Below are positions 34,655-45,860 of a DNA stretch of 60,000 bases, piece by piece. Position numbers and translations under genes: made by a program. Origin of the DNA: Cryptomeria japonica (lineage: Eukaryota; Streptophyta; Pinopsida; Cupressales; Cupressaceae); contig NC_081413.1 of the NCBI RefSeq assembly GCF_030272615.1, positions 720,023,867 to 720,083,866 on the forward strand, read 5' to 3'. The stretch's first letter is position 1. Each line of letters begins with the position of its first letter. The notes beneath the pieces are model-generated. The model was not told the origin of the DNA and ran no database searches. It was given only the letters and a program-made list of their open reading frames with translations.

Positions 34655-37600
34655 TTATTTAAAGACATGATAGATTGAATGAGGTATTTGAATATGACAT
34701 GCTAAATGCTCAACTATAAGTGAGATCAAAAACATGTATAAAATGATAAAAATTGAAGAAGGAAAGTTATGAGAAATCTTAGAAGAAAGATGAGTGTAGT
34801 TTATTAGAGCCTTGTCCCTAGAAGAAAGGACTTTATGATGAATAGGAAATAAAGATTCATAAGTGGATTTGGAAATTTGAGGGGATTCATAAAGAGATTT
34901 GTTCATCGCCAAGATTTCCTTATGAGGGGAATGAGAGTTGATAGAAGTAGAAGATGATTTAGTTGAAGTGAGATCATCATCACTACTAAATATAGCATTC
35001 ACATTGAGAGATGGTCTTTTAGATGCTTTGGTGGGCTTAGAAAGATTATATCCAAGTCCAAATGAATATTCATGCATGTTATGTTCTAAAGGAACTTTAA
35101 TTCCTTGTTCATTTGCGCCACAACCATTTCCACTATAGCCACTCTTAGCCAAAATGTGAAAACCACGACCATAACGATTAGCCATTTCAGAAAGAAAAGG
35201 TGGTTTTTCATAAGACAAAGAATCAAATTCTTCAGAATGAGAGGTGTGAGGAGAAGAAGTTTGAGAAGCGGCCACAAAATTATTGCTCATAGGTTCAAGT
35301 AAGACTGATTGATCTCTAGTTTCTTTCTTCTTTTTAACTTTAAGCTCTCTAGGAGGAACCCTATACTCACCTACAAAGGTGGGATTAAAATCAAGAGATC
35401 CCCAATCGTCTTCTACGAGAACCTCTTCAGGATCAAAAGCCTTTTCATGTATAGATTCAAGTTGAGAAGAATCTTCTTTAGGAACTTTAGGCTCATCCAA
35501 AGAATTTTTATTATCAAAGGGTAATGATTCATCCATAGGTATCTTGTTTAAAGAGTCATCATTAGAAGAGGAAGATTTAGAAGAACTCCCTTTGGAAGTA
35601 GATGTTTGCAAACAAGCCTGAAGATTAGTATCACCTATCAAGCTATATGTCTTATTGTTATAAATAAATTTAACTTGTTTATGCAATGTAGAGGGGACAG
35701 CTTGCATACTGTGAATCCAAGGTCTCCCTAATAACAAGTTGTATGTTAGATTTCCCGACATAACATGGATAGGAGTAGGCAAAGTAACAGGTCCCACTGT
35801 GATGGGTAAGGTGATAATACCTAATGAAGACTTAGCCACATTATCAAAGCCTCGAATGGGACGAGAGTCAGGCTCAATAAGGGATGTATCCACATTCATC
35901 TTATGCAATAGATTAATGCTACACACATTAAGGCCAGAACCATTATCTACCAGTGTTCGTCTTATAGCAGTGTCATTTATGATAACCACAATCATCAAGG
36001 GATCATATTGATGTTGAATTTCACTAGTAGGCAACTCATCTTGAGTAAACACAATTTGAGCTTTAGGATTCATCACAGAGTTAACCAAAGATACTATATT
36101 ACTAGATGTATTAGGTGGAGGAACATTCAAATCTTTCAAGGCATCTTGTAACATTCCATGATGAGCGGAAGAAGTTTGGATCAAATCCCAAAGGGATATC
36201 TTAGCAGGGGTAGCTTTAAGTTGTTCTATGAGATCATATTCCTTACCAAGCATTTGTGAAATATGAGGAGCTTGAGGAAGAATAGGTTGGGAAGGAGGAA
36301 TTGAAGTTGGGATAACTGGAGGAGGATTAGGTTGCCTATTATTTCTTGTGTTATAGGTATGGGCAACCGCATGATAACTCTCTCTAGTTAATTGCTTAGC
36401 ATACTCATAAGGGCTCTTAGTGGAATAACCTCCTTGCACAGTAATAATAGGTTTGTTAGGAGTGCAAAAAGAATCATTAGCATAACCACCTTGAACCACT
36501 AAGATAGGCTTATTTAAAGGTTGAGAATTTTGAGAAGGACAAGCACCTTGGATAGTGAAGAGAGGTTTGTTAGGTGTTTCATTCACATGTATCAAATTGA
36601 TTGAGGATGGTTTAGAGGAATGAACAAAAGTGTTGGAAGAATTATTGATAGTCTTCTCTTGCACTAAAATCTTATCACAGATTAAATCAATTTTAGGAGA
36701 GAGACAAGGGGTAGGCATTGATGTTCTAGTAGGAAGAGTAATACTAGGAAAGGTCATATCATCCTCTATCATCAAAGGATATACATGGAGAATGAACTCT
36801 CTAGGAGAAGGATCAACATTACTCTCTAAAGTCTCACTTTTGAGAGGGAGATCTTTGAAAGAGATGTTAACCATCTTGCTTTGAACTAGGGTTTCCTTAT
36901 GAGTAGAACCAAGTTGAGGAGAGGGAGATGCTTTATTTTTAGAGGGAGAATAATTGAGATTCAAGGAAGGTGAGAAACTATCAAGGGAGTTTTCAATCTT
37001 GATTTCATCCCCTTTGGCTAGGGTTCTCTCATGGGGTAGAGAATAATCTACACCTTCTTCTAATGGTTCATCCCAAGTAGTGAGGTTGTTGAAAGGAATG
37101 TTTGAAGTATTGTCAATTTCGGGAGAGGAGATAACATTGTTTATTAATTCCTCATCCTTAGGAGGGAGAGCATCAATAGATGTGTTAAACTCATCCTCTT
37201 TCCTCAAAATATGTTCAATATGATCTTTAGGGGAGAGAGAATTAAGGAAATTACTTATTATTTCATCTTCTTTCTCTAAGGTATGCTTATGGGTAAGACA
37301 AACTTTAGGAGAAGGGTAAGCATTCATCATTAATTCATCATCTCTAGTGGGAATTTTGTTGGAAAAGGAAATGCCATCACTAGGAAATGTAGGGATAATG
37401 TCATCTTCTTGCACAAAAGGATCCTCATGAAGGGAGTGTTTTTTAGGAGGAACATGAACATATTTCTCCAAAGATTCATGCTTAGGATGGAGATCTTTGA
37501 AAGAAGTGTTCATAACCTCTTGTTGCACTAACATGCCCCCATTGGAAGGACCAACTTTAGGAGAAAATAAGTCAATGTCCATCAATGCCTTTTCACTTAG

Positions 37601-37882
37601 AGAGGCATCATGTAGGGAAGGTGAAGTAACATTAAGAAAGGTGTTTATGATATCATTCTCTTCCTCTAGGATAGCTAAATAGGAAGGGCACATTTTAGGA
37701 GAATTGTCAAGATCACTCTTAAAGTCTTCATCCTTAGAGCATGGGAGAGTCTCAAAGGGATTGGTAGCAACTCTTTTAGGCACTAAAATGTTGTTATAGA
37801 TGGGGGGAGGTTCTTTAGGAGAAGGAAAAATTGAAACAAGGGAAGCTAACCGATTATCACATCTATGAAATGAATGCATCAT
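34655..37882 (-). CDS. 1075-residue protein of RT-less LTR element: repeat region, retropepsin, G-patch
   Basis: An uninterrupted ORF from ATG 37882, 321 bp after the 5' LTR. Residues about 1-430 are degenerate acidic units of 45-60 residues with themes such as LPPKDEEL and SPK. Residues about 440-500 have three NKPI-x-VQGGY-like units. Around 545-600 is a segment (LKATPAKISLWDLI) that in plant Gypsy polyproteins precedes protease. The retropepsin has VDNGSGLNV with the catalytic Asp at about 646 and LLGRPWIHS at about 717-725, so Asp-Asn-Gly replaces Asp-Thr/Ser-Gly as in other plant Tat-type elements. Residues about 905-960 form a G-patch (SGYSGNGCG ... FGLGY). The C-terminus has one hydrophobic stretch, IFIILYMFLISLIV. 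No CCHC knuckle, RT or integrase is present. A particle or cofactor role is inferred only. Confidence 0.85.
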   Translation of the reverse strand: MMHSFHRCDNRLASLVSIFPSPKEPPPIYNNILVPKRVATNPFETLPCSKDEDFKSDLDNSPKMCPSYLAILEEENDIINTFLNVTSPSLHDASLSEKALMDIDLFSPKVGPSNGGMLVQQEVMNTSFKDLHPKHESLEKYVHVPPKKHSLHEDPFVQEDDIIPTFPSDGISFSNKIPTRDDELMMNAYPSPKVCLTHKHTLEKEDEIISNFLNSLSPKDHIEHILRKEDEFNTSIDALPPKDEELINNVISSPEIDNTSNIPFNNLTTWDEPLEEGVDYSLPHERTLAKGDEIKIENSLDSFSPSLNLNYSPSKNKASPSPQLGSTHKETLVQSKMVNISFKDLPLKSETLESNVDPSPREFILHVYPLMIEDDMTFPSITLPTRTSMPTPCLSPKIDLICDKILVQEKTINNSSNTFVHSSKPSSINLIHVNETPNKPLFTIQGACPSQNSQPLNKPILVVQGGYANDSFCTPNKPIITVQGGYSTKSPYEYAKQLTRESYHAVAHTYNTRNNRQPNPPPVIPTSIPPSQPILPQAPHISQMLGKEYDLIEQLKATPAKISLWDLIQTSSAHHGMLQDALKDLNVPPPNTSSNIVSLVNSVMNPKAQIVFTQDELPTSEIQHQYDPLMIVVIINDTAIRRTLVDNGSGLNVCSINLLHKMNVDTSLIEPDSRPIRGFDNVAKSSLGIITLPITVGPVTLPTPIHVMSGNLTYNLLLGRPWIHSMQAVPSTLHKQVKFIYNNKTYSLIGDTNLQACLQTSTSKGSSSKSSSSNDDSLNKIPMDESLPFDNKNSLDEPKVPKEDSSQLESIHEKAFDPEEVLVEDDWGSLDFNPTFVGEYRVPPRELKVKKKKETRDQSVLLEPMSNNFVAASQTSSPHTSHSEEFDSLSYEKPPFLSEMANRYGRGFHILAKSGYSGNGCGANEQGIKVPLEHNMHEYSFGLGYNLSKPTKASKRPSLNVNAIFSSDDDLTSTKSSSTSINSHSPHKEILAMNKSLYESPQISKSTYESLFPIHHKVLSSRDKALINYTHLSSKISHNFPSSIFIILYMFLISLIVEHLACHIQIPHSIYHVFK

Positions 37883-38184
37883 GACAACAATTTTCCTCTT
37901 TCAAATGATAACACATGCAAAATAGAAGGAAATGTTTAATTTTAACCAATGCAAGCACTTAGAATGTCGATTTAGAAAATGAAATTTATGATTCAAACGA
38001 GTTCCTAAATCAGATTTGAAATTATTTAAGCTATCCACAAGTTCAACTTTGAATTTTAGCAAAAATTTCCTCTAAATTTTTGAATTTTGCAAGAAATTAA
38101 AACTTGTAAATACAAATTTGAATTTGAAATAGCATAAACACTCAATTTTGAAAACATAAATTGGAATTAGAGAAGATTGGAGTT

Positions 38185-38201
38185 CACGTCGGGTTCACCA
38201 A
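38185..38201 (-). other. Primer binding site of RT-less element copy 2
   Basis: Minus-strand TGGTGAACCCGACGTGA, two to three bases inside the LTR. It is unlike the initiator-Met sites of the Copia elements. The complement ends in CCA, as a tRNA 3' end would; the tRNA was not identified. Confidence 0.75.
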
Positions 38202-38203
38202 AA

Positions 38204-39846
38204 TGTGTGGGGGAAAAAGTGACACTAAGCAAACATGCCCTAATCTCACTTTCAATCACACATTTGTGGAATACGAAAGAGCCTAGAGGTATCACACAAT
38301 TGGCTACTTCTTTTTGTGGAAGAGAGAGCCACGAGCTACCTATTAGGATTTCTATTCCTTTGTTGCAATTGAAAGATAAAATGATGTAAGTTCAATCCCT
38401 AACCCCAAAGTGCAAGTATGAACTAATAACAAGATTGCAAAATTGAACTTAAACAATGGAAAGCGGTAAACACAAGGACAAGATAAGAATGTAAATGCGT
38501 ACCCGGTGTTAAAATCTGAGTGAAAATGTTCGGGGCGGGGGCGTGGGCGCCACTGTCCTGATTCTGCCCCTGAAACTGCTATGGAAACTGTTGTTTTGCA
38601 ACCTGGAAAGCTGTCAAAAATGCTGAAAACAGCTATCTATCAGGAGGACCAGGGCACCCAGCGCCCCTGTCCTGGCAGGACTAGGGCGCCCCACGCCCCT
38701 GTCCTGGTCTTTTTCTCTGCAATTTGGTGTGTTGTTCTGTCTCAGTCTGCTTCTTTCGGATCTGCAACTTGCGGCATCGTCTGAATCCCGAAATCTGCAA
38801 TTATATCTGAAAAGGTGTTTTGGGCAGCTATATAGGGTTTTGCCTTAGTCAAACCCCCGCTTTGGTGATTTCCACCTCCATGAATAGCCAAGTTGTATTG
38901 TAAAAGTAGTGTGTGCAGACCTTGTGTGTGTGCAAGATCCTAAAATGCAAGTAAGCAAGCTAGAGCAACCTAGAAAGTAAACCCTAATTGCTTGTAAATG
39001 ATAATGTAAATGCTCCAAATCAAGATGTAAAGAGATCTAAAGCATGAATACAAGTGATATAATGAGGCTTATGCAAAGATATGAAAACCACATGAAATCA
39101 TACCCAACCCCAAGGGAGGGGTACAAGCCAATCTTTAGTCGGTAATCTCCTATTGTTCTTCAATGTCTTAAAAGCCCTAAATGGATGAATGAAATTGATG
39201 GATGCTTGATGGATGGATGTTGAATGTTGTTGAAGTCTTCAAAGATCTGCTCTTTCGCTGCATAGAAGGCCCTTGAAACCAAAAATCTCTGGATCCTTTC
39301 TAATGAAGAAAGAGAGCTCTTATGTATGAAACCCTAGGTCTTAATTTCAACTTTTGGCCGACCTAGAGATTGAATATCCCGCCAATTTCTTGGGGTTAAG
39401 CTTTATTTTATAATTGGAACGCGCTCCTAAAATTTCGGAAAAAATGTCCGGGACCATGTGCACGCCGGGCGCCATGGTCCCGACAACTTTTCACCAAATT
39501 TTCAGGGCCGTCGGATATGATGATTTTAGAGAGAATCCCAAAGTTACAGGTGATTTCGAGATGTTTTGACCCCCGAAATCAAGCCCCCAAGTTCAAAATA
39601 GGACCTAATTAGGGTTTTTGATTAAATGATGTATTGGAGGAATAAAATGAAAAGGGCACACTTTAATGAAAGGGCCCAACTTTATGATGTGGAAGATGAT
39701 GAAATAGGACCTTAGACCTAATTAATTTAATTAATTAAGTGCTAAAGGGGAAATGCAATGCAAAATGCAAAATGCACCAAGGCGAGTGCTAAACTAGGTG
39801 TGAAATTGTACCACCCTAGCAAGTGCGTACAATTTACGACGCTGCA
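38204..39846 (-). repeat. 5' LTR of RT-less element copy 2
   Basis: 1643 bp. It differs from 31146-32817 by about 27 substitutions by eye, loss of one 30-bp GC-rich unit and one single-base indel near 39230. The end GCTGCA has one change against GCTACA. Confidence 0.94.
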
Positions 39847-41953
39847 GGTTTTAAACTCATTTAATGTTGTCTCGTGGGAAGCAATATCCTCTATTTTCAA
39901 AAACAACATTGTCATCTTTGCATGCCTTTCTTCATCTAATCCATCATAAATGAGCTATACTTTCCATATTTTCTTGAAGATTATGTCTTGGTATAGGTGA
40001 GTCTTAGCAAAGATCAAGCAATTAACAAGCTTATGAACTAAGAAGTGTATTGGACAAGAACTTAGAGATCACCTAATACACCTGCTATTAGCATTGACCG
40101 GTGTATTTAACCCTCAATGATGTGTGATTTCTAAAGGGTGATCAGGTAATCGGCAAATTGAGAAACTTGAGAACTAGGTATAAAGGGCTATCGATGTTCT
40201 AAAGTCACTCGATCAAGTGATCTAAGGTTGAACCAATAAGGTGACAAATCATAAATGATGGAAGTTGGACCAACGATGTTTAATTGAACTTAGGTACTGC
40301 AGAGATTGGATTCAAAGGCTTAGAAATAATCTGATTTTGAGTGCAAATTTAGGGATGAGACCGCTCAATAGATAAAGCTAGCATCTCAAAGGAGGAAATG
40401 AAGAACCAAGGTAATACATACGAGCAATTTAAACAAAAGAATATTTTAAAATCTAACTTTTGTGCACTCTTCACTGACCCATAAACCAATGAAACCTTAA
40501 ATGATGTATATAAGAGGTTTCATATCCATTGGTACCACCACCAAGTGAGAAAGGACAATTTTTGGGATAGGTGGTGGATGATTTTTTACCATCCTTCATG
40601 CAATAAATATGAGGTACCATAATAATTTTTGAGGAAAATATATTGAGTTTATCTTCAATCAAATCCCAAATTACTTTGACATACAAGAGTTCTAAGGTAT
40701 AGGTGAGGGCTATGTGCAAGACAAAGTGGGGTCATAAGTGACCCAGACTATGCACTGAGACCCTTAGTTAGACCTGAGTTGTATTATGTGATTATTACTT
40801 CTATTTTGAAGGAGAGTGTTGAGGTGGACACCTTAGAGTCTATTACCTCGCTCACTCGAACCCTCATATAACATGCTAGGTCTCTAGTATAGGGTGATGT
40901 GGGTGAGCCTTATGGGCCTTGAGTTCCAACTATTTTATGTTGATCTTGCAAGTCTCTTTGTGTTTATAATCCTGAGAATAGTCAAGATGCACCTAGCCAT
41001 GAGACATTTGTAGTGGATTGGATGGCCATGATAGAATCTCTATTGAATGAATCATATAATATTTATAATTAGGTAAATTTGAACAAGTTCATTTTATTCA
41101 TTTTCTTAAATGTTATTCTTATTTATATAAGATTAACTATATTAGTAGAATGATTATGATGAAAATTTAAGGTAACCAAGTGTTCATACTATCTATAGTG
41201 GTCCTACACCTCCCTATTTCATGATGATTTTTAGTCCATAAGTGTGTAACTAGTAAATAAATACAGATATTACATGTGAATATTTAAATCTTATATGAAT
41301 GGTATTCTTATAACCCACCTTGGATGTTGAATAGGTTGGTGTTGGACCTTCAACATAGACACCTGACAATCAAGGTCATCGTCAAAATTTCACTCAAATT
41401 ACCTTGTCTATTTTTATTGATTAATGGTGTTGTAAAATAATGTTAGGTAGTTTTGATAATTGAATATCATTTATTGTTTTGTTTTCAGATGTTGATGTCA
41501 TAATGGAGGATGGTGTTGTTATAGTAGTAACAAGTTCAATTTCTTTGATATAGGTATGAGGTAGATTAGTAAATTTCACATTATATTTATTATTGTATCC
41601 ATCTACTATTTAAAAAAATTAATGATACTCATTTACAATTTATTTCTATCTTAAAGCTTGTTCCAGGGGCTTATGACCCCAGATAGTGAACATGTCCCTA
41701 TTGTGGATAAACAACATGATTGTTGTATGTAGTAAGTGATTATTCTATTATATGTCATTCTATAATTCAATTTGTAAATATTATTAATGTCTATATATTT
41801 TATTATATTAGGTGGAGCTCCAAAAAAGTTTCTATAAAGAGATGAGAACAAATTAGAGAGCTCAAAAGAAACCAACATCGTATGTATCTCCATCCACTTG
41901 ACAATCAAAGGTGGCTCATGATCTATTTCCTTTCCCTAGAGGGAAATAACTAC
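39847..41953. other. Unassigned spacer
   Basis: AT-rich DNA with many short frames and no family I recognise. The first five bases are the right target duplicate of the preceding element. Confidence 0.5.
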
Positions 41954-41958
41954 AATAG

Positions 41959-42780
41959 TGATGTAGGAGCATCCCCGGACTATGAGCAATCTTGCATCAA
42001 CCAAAAATATTTCCTTTCAGTTTAGTTCTTGTTCAGTTCAGTGTGCAGTTTTTTGTATTCCTACCAGTAGGTGCCGGTAGTTGCTTGGTTTTCATTGCAG
42101 ATCCTATTTTCGATTTCCAGGTTGGTTCATGTGTTTAACTCCATATTTTCAGTCCATTTGGATTCTTTTCCGGCTAGTTATCACTCATGGTTGACTGTTT
42201 CTAGGTTTTGGGACAGTTCTTGTGCTTACCAGTTAGTTTTCCTTCATTACAGGAGTGGTTCTTGGTGTGTGGATCTATTTGGGGTTTTGTTTGATGTTCT
42301 TTGGCATGTGGTCGACCTTCTTGCTGATCCGCACTTCTTGGTTGTTATTTTTCGGATGAATTTCTTTCATTCTTGGGCCGACCTAGTTACACATTTCATT
42401 TTCCTGCATTGGTAAATGTAATCTTTTGTGGCCAACCCAGATATGTTCCGAAAGGTATATATAGGGTATTATGTAATCATTTGTAAGACAAAGGAAGTAG
42501 AAATGAGAATAAGGATTTAGATTCATGATTGGTGATCTGGTTGATTCTGAGAATCCAAGTTGGATTGTATATGGCTTGTAACCTGCATGTAACTGGTTGA
42601 CTACCGGATGTTCTATGATGATTGTATGATGATAACCGGTTGGTTTTTGGAGGTTCTAAGGCAATAATATGACTTGTTTCTATGATCTTGCTATGTTTTA
42701 TTGTTGCTTTCGTTGTGTTACCCTTGTTGCATAAGTCAGTCAATTCTCTTTTGAGAGTTTTGCCAGTTATGGTTGCATCA
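41959..42780 (+). mobile_element. Solo LTR, 822 bp
   Basis: TGATGTAGGAG ... GGTTGCATCA with terminal TGATG/CATCA inverted and AATAG on both sides (41954-41958, 42781-42785). Promoter-like TATATATA at 42456-42463, with GTGGCCAACC 28 bp upstream (42428-42437). Less AT-rich than its surroundings. No internal element DNA is present. The LTR family is not named. Orientation is inferred from the TATA box. Confidence 0.85.
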
Positions 42781-42785
42781 AATAG

Positions 42786-44817
42786 GCTCCTTTGTTGTAT
42801 GCCTATAAGGCATTTTTAACATATATTTTTTATTACAAATATGTGACATTTTATGTCAACATGGCTTTGTTATAAGCCTATATGGCGTTATTAGATATAT
42901 GATACTTTAATTGATATATAATGTTGCATGTATGACTTTTTGGTTAATATAATTCCATTTTACCATTGTTATCCATATTTGTACTATAAATGATTAATTA
43001 AATAACTAAATAATTACACAAAATTGAGATGTGGATCTTTTGATTTGAGTTAATTCACTGATTCATTTGTTTAAAGACTTGGACTATCTCCTATTCTTAG
43101 CTATTACTCCATGTCATTGTTATAATAAATATGTTAATAGTACAAGATATTCATCTTAGAACTTGAAGACTCCAACAATATTTCATTAATAAAATCAGTA
43201 TTAGAAGATATTTTTTCATGGTGATTATCAAGAAATCATTTTGCATTCTCTAACTTGCTTCTAGTTTAGCTAACTCATACAAAACCAAAATATCAAGAAA
43301 TATGAAATGGACTTCTACCTTTAATTGTAAGTAACACTAATATTCAACATGACTACTATGATATTCCAAGTGGACTCCTATTATCTCATATCCTCAAATG
43401 AAGCATCTCTTCGAGACATCCTATACATCTCTTTACAACTCCATAAATGTCTTACCTCGATTCTAATGGATGTATTTAAGTTAGAGTAGGATCATATGAG
43501 TTGACAAGAGGTAATGGACATATTTCATTTCAAGAACTTTAAAAGCTAAATAATTTTAAATCTCTAAATGATTATCAATTCCATTTTTCTATTGTATCTA
43601 TGTTTGATTGTCATTTCTATAATAAATTAACCAAAACACAAAATATTGGAAAATGAGTGCTAAAATGAAAACATAAAATTTTCTATGTTATGTTATTAAT
43701 GAATCTTCAAGCTACCTTTCCAAATTTGTAGAAACGCACAATATTAAAATTTTAAATATACTCTTATGGTCTAAATCTACCCAACATCGTATTTTCCAAT
43801 AATATAAATTTTGAAAGAAATTTTTATAAGATTTATATAAGAAATTCAGTTTTAACAAAAATATTTCCTACTTTGAAATCTAATTTAAAATTAAAATTCA
43901 ATAATTCCATAATAAGGTCTATTCTTAACCAATGAAGAGAAATGACAAAAAAATTTAACACATTAATTAATTAAACAAATACTCAATTTCTAAGAAATTT
44001 ACACTTTTCTTTAAAAATAAAATAAAGAAGATTAGCTTCAATGCAATCGAAAGACATGGGGAAGTAATATTATCCACATATAAAGCAACTCACATGACCA
44101 TCCAAACTTTTAATTTTATCCAAGTAGTAAAGGTTTTAACAAGAATTTATTTATCTAATTTTCACTCTTTAATTTCTCCAACATAAGATGCATAATGATA
44201 TATTAGACCTTTTTTCAATATAATATAATCCAAAAACCTAAACATTAAAATAACGGTATATTTATTTTTCTCTCAATCCACTAATAATACTCATTAATTG
44301 CTTTTCAATATAAAGTCAAATATGTTCTCCCAAATATGATTACCTTAACTTATCAATCACTTTTGCATTTCCCTAAATAATCTAATAGCCTAAAGTATAT
44401 CAACCAAACTAATTTTTTTTTCACATACTAAAAAAAAATTGTACAACTAATGGTAAATAGAGTTGCTCAAGAAAGAAATATTTATGATTATAACACATGG
44501 GTATATGGATTCATGATTGGTTCAAATATTGGTTTATGGGTTTCTACATCACATGTCCTATTAGTTTATATGGAGTAGGACAAGGTTTATGGAGTAAAAT
44601 AAATACACTACAAAGATCACAAGGTCATTAAATTTACCATAGCAACAAGGCAAGGTGAGATGGAAAACTGAAATCCATGTTGTTCTCTTCCACATGTCTT
44701 TCATTAGTCAAACACCTATAAATTTCCTACACAAACAATCACATCTAAATGTATTAACCCAGTATATAACAATAGCCAAAGCAAGTGATAAAATTATCCA
44801 ATACTATAAAATTCATA
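42786..44817. other. Unassigned AT-rich spacer
   Basis: No ORF above noise and no repeat recognised. Confidence 0.5.
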
Positions 44818-44834
44818 TCTAATAAACATATTTT

Positions 44835-44970
44835 TATTTTTATTTTATTTTATAGATAATGGATCAAAGCCGATAAAGTGTACATACCATATCTCCTTTG
44901 TGGGATTTGATCTTGTGACCTCTATTTCAAGAGCACAAGTTCTCCACCACTAGGCCAACTCAGGTTGTAC
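44835..44970 (-). mobile_element. tRNA-derived SINE with perfect 17-bp target duplication
   Basis: A 136-bp unit flanked by TCTAATAAACATATTTT at 44818-44834 and 44971-44987. On the minus strand the 5' part has the RNA polymerase III A box TGGCCTAGTGG (plus 44947-44957) and, about 45 bases on, the B box GATCAAATCC (plus 44903-44912), the tRNA-like spacing. The 3' end is a tail of TAAAA-like units (plus 44835-44856). Transcription would be by Pol III and mobilisation by a LINE enzyme. The perfect duplication suggests a fairly young insertion. Confidence 0.93.
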
Positions 44971-44987
44971 TCTAATAAACATATTTT

Positions 44988-45860
44988 GATTAAATCACAT
45001 ATCCAAAGAATGCAATCAACATATGATTTAATCAACTAATGAAACAATCGCTACAAGTTTTGAATCTACTAAACTAATATACCAAATAATGAAAATAGTA
45101 AAGCTAAAATAGTAATACAAACTTAAAACATAAATAATAGACATGTATATATCTTCATATCCAAATATGCATATTGTATGCAACAATAAAAGTGCATTGG
45201 TATCTACAAGTGATAATCATCCAATACAAAATTAACATAATAGTGTCATATAACTTTGAAGTCCCATTACAAGAGGAAGAGAAGTGCAAAAATGTCTATA
45301 AAGGAAATTATATTAGGCCTATATTTTGTATTATCAATAGTTGCTTGATATGCTTACACTCAAACTTACCTTAAGATTCACCATGGTGAAAAACAAGTAT
45401 GGGCATTAATCCATGCACATTGTCATAAGTATGACCCCTACCTCCAATTGTTCTCAAGGCCACTACAATGGAACCCTCACCTAACCAAATTTGAACCTCA
45501 ATCTCTAGTGTGAAATTCTTCACTCCCACAATTATACCCAAATTTAATTGGCTAAAACTTTGAGGTTAATTCTTAGGGAATTTTACACTAGCTCAAGTTG
45601 GTGGCAAGGGTGACTCATAGAGGACATGGATATATGCTTGGTTCATTAATACAAGTACACAAATTTTGGGGTAAATTCTTGGCAACATTTACACCATCTC
45701 AAGTTCTGGCGTTGGTGGTTTCCTCATAGAGGACATGAGGGTGATCTTGGTTCCTTAATATGGCTACTCTCAACCTTGTCTCAAGATACCCCCATGGTTA
45801 AAACTTTAGAGTAAATAATAATTTACTTATAAAAAAATATAATAATAAATATTATCATTA
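44988..45860. other. Spacer with a short tandem duplication
   Basis: AT-rich. Two diverged units of about 106 bp lie at 45562-45667 and 45668-45775, sharing TAAATTCTT...ACACYA-CTCAAGTT and CTCATAGAGGACATG. Nothing else recognised. Confidence 0.55.

Larger units (their letters stand above)
31146..39846 (-). mobile_element. Complete RT-less LTR retrotransposon, copy 2 (recent, ORF intact)
   Basis: 8701 bp, flanked by GGCTT (31141-31145) and GGTTT (39847-39851), one mismatch. LTRs are 31146-32817 and 38204-39846. Reading leftwards: 5' LTR, primer site (38185-38201), a leader of about 320 bp, one ORF (37882-34655), about 1.8 kb of non-coding DNA with short tandem repeats, a polypurine tract (32837-32818) and the 3' LTR. 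No zinc-knuckle gag, RT, RNase H or integrase can be read on either strand, so the element must be mobilised in trans. By eye the LTRs differ at about 27 of roughly 1640 aligned positions plus one 30-bp repeat unit. The protease type points to a Ty3/Gypsy (Tat/Ogre-like) partner, by inference. Confidence 0.92.

Noticed and set aside
42071-42415. 114-residue frame
   Set aside because: Lies wholly inside the 822-bp solo LTR and has no recognisable domain.
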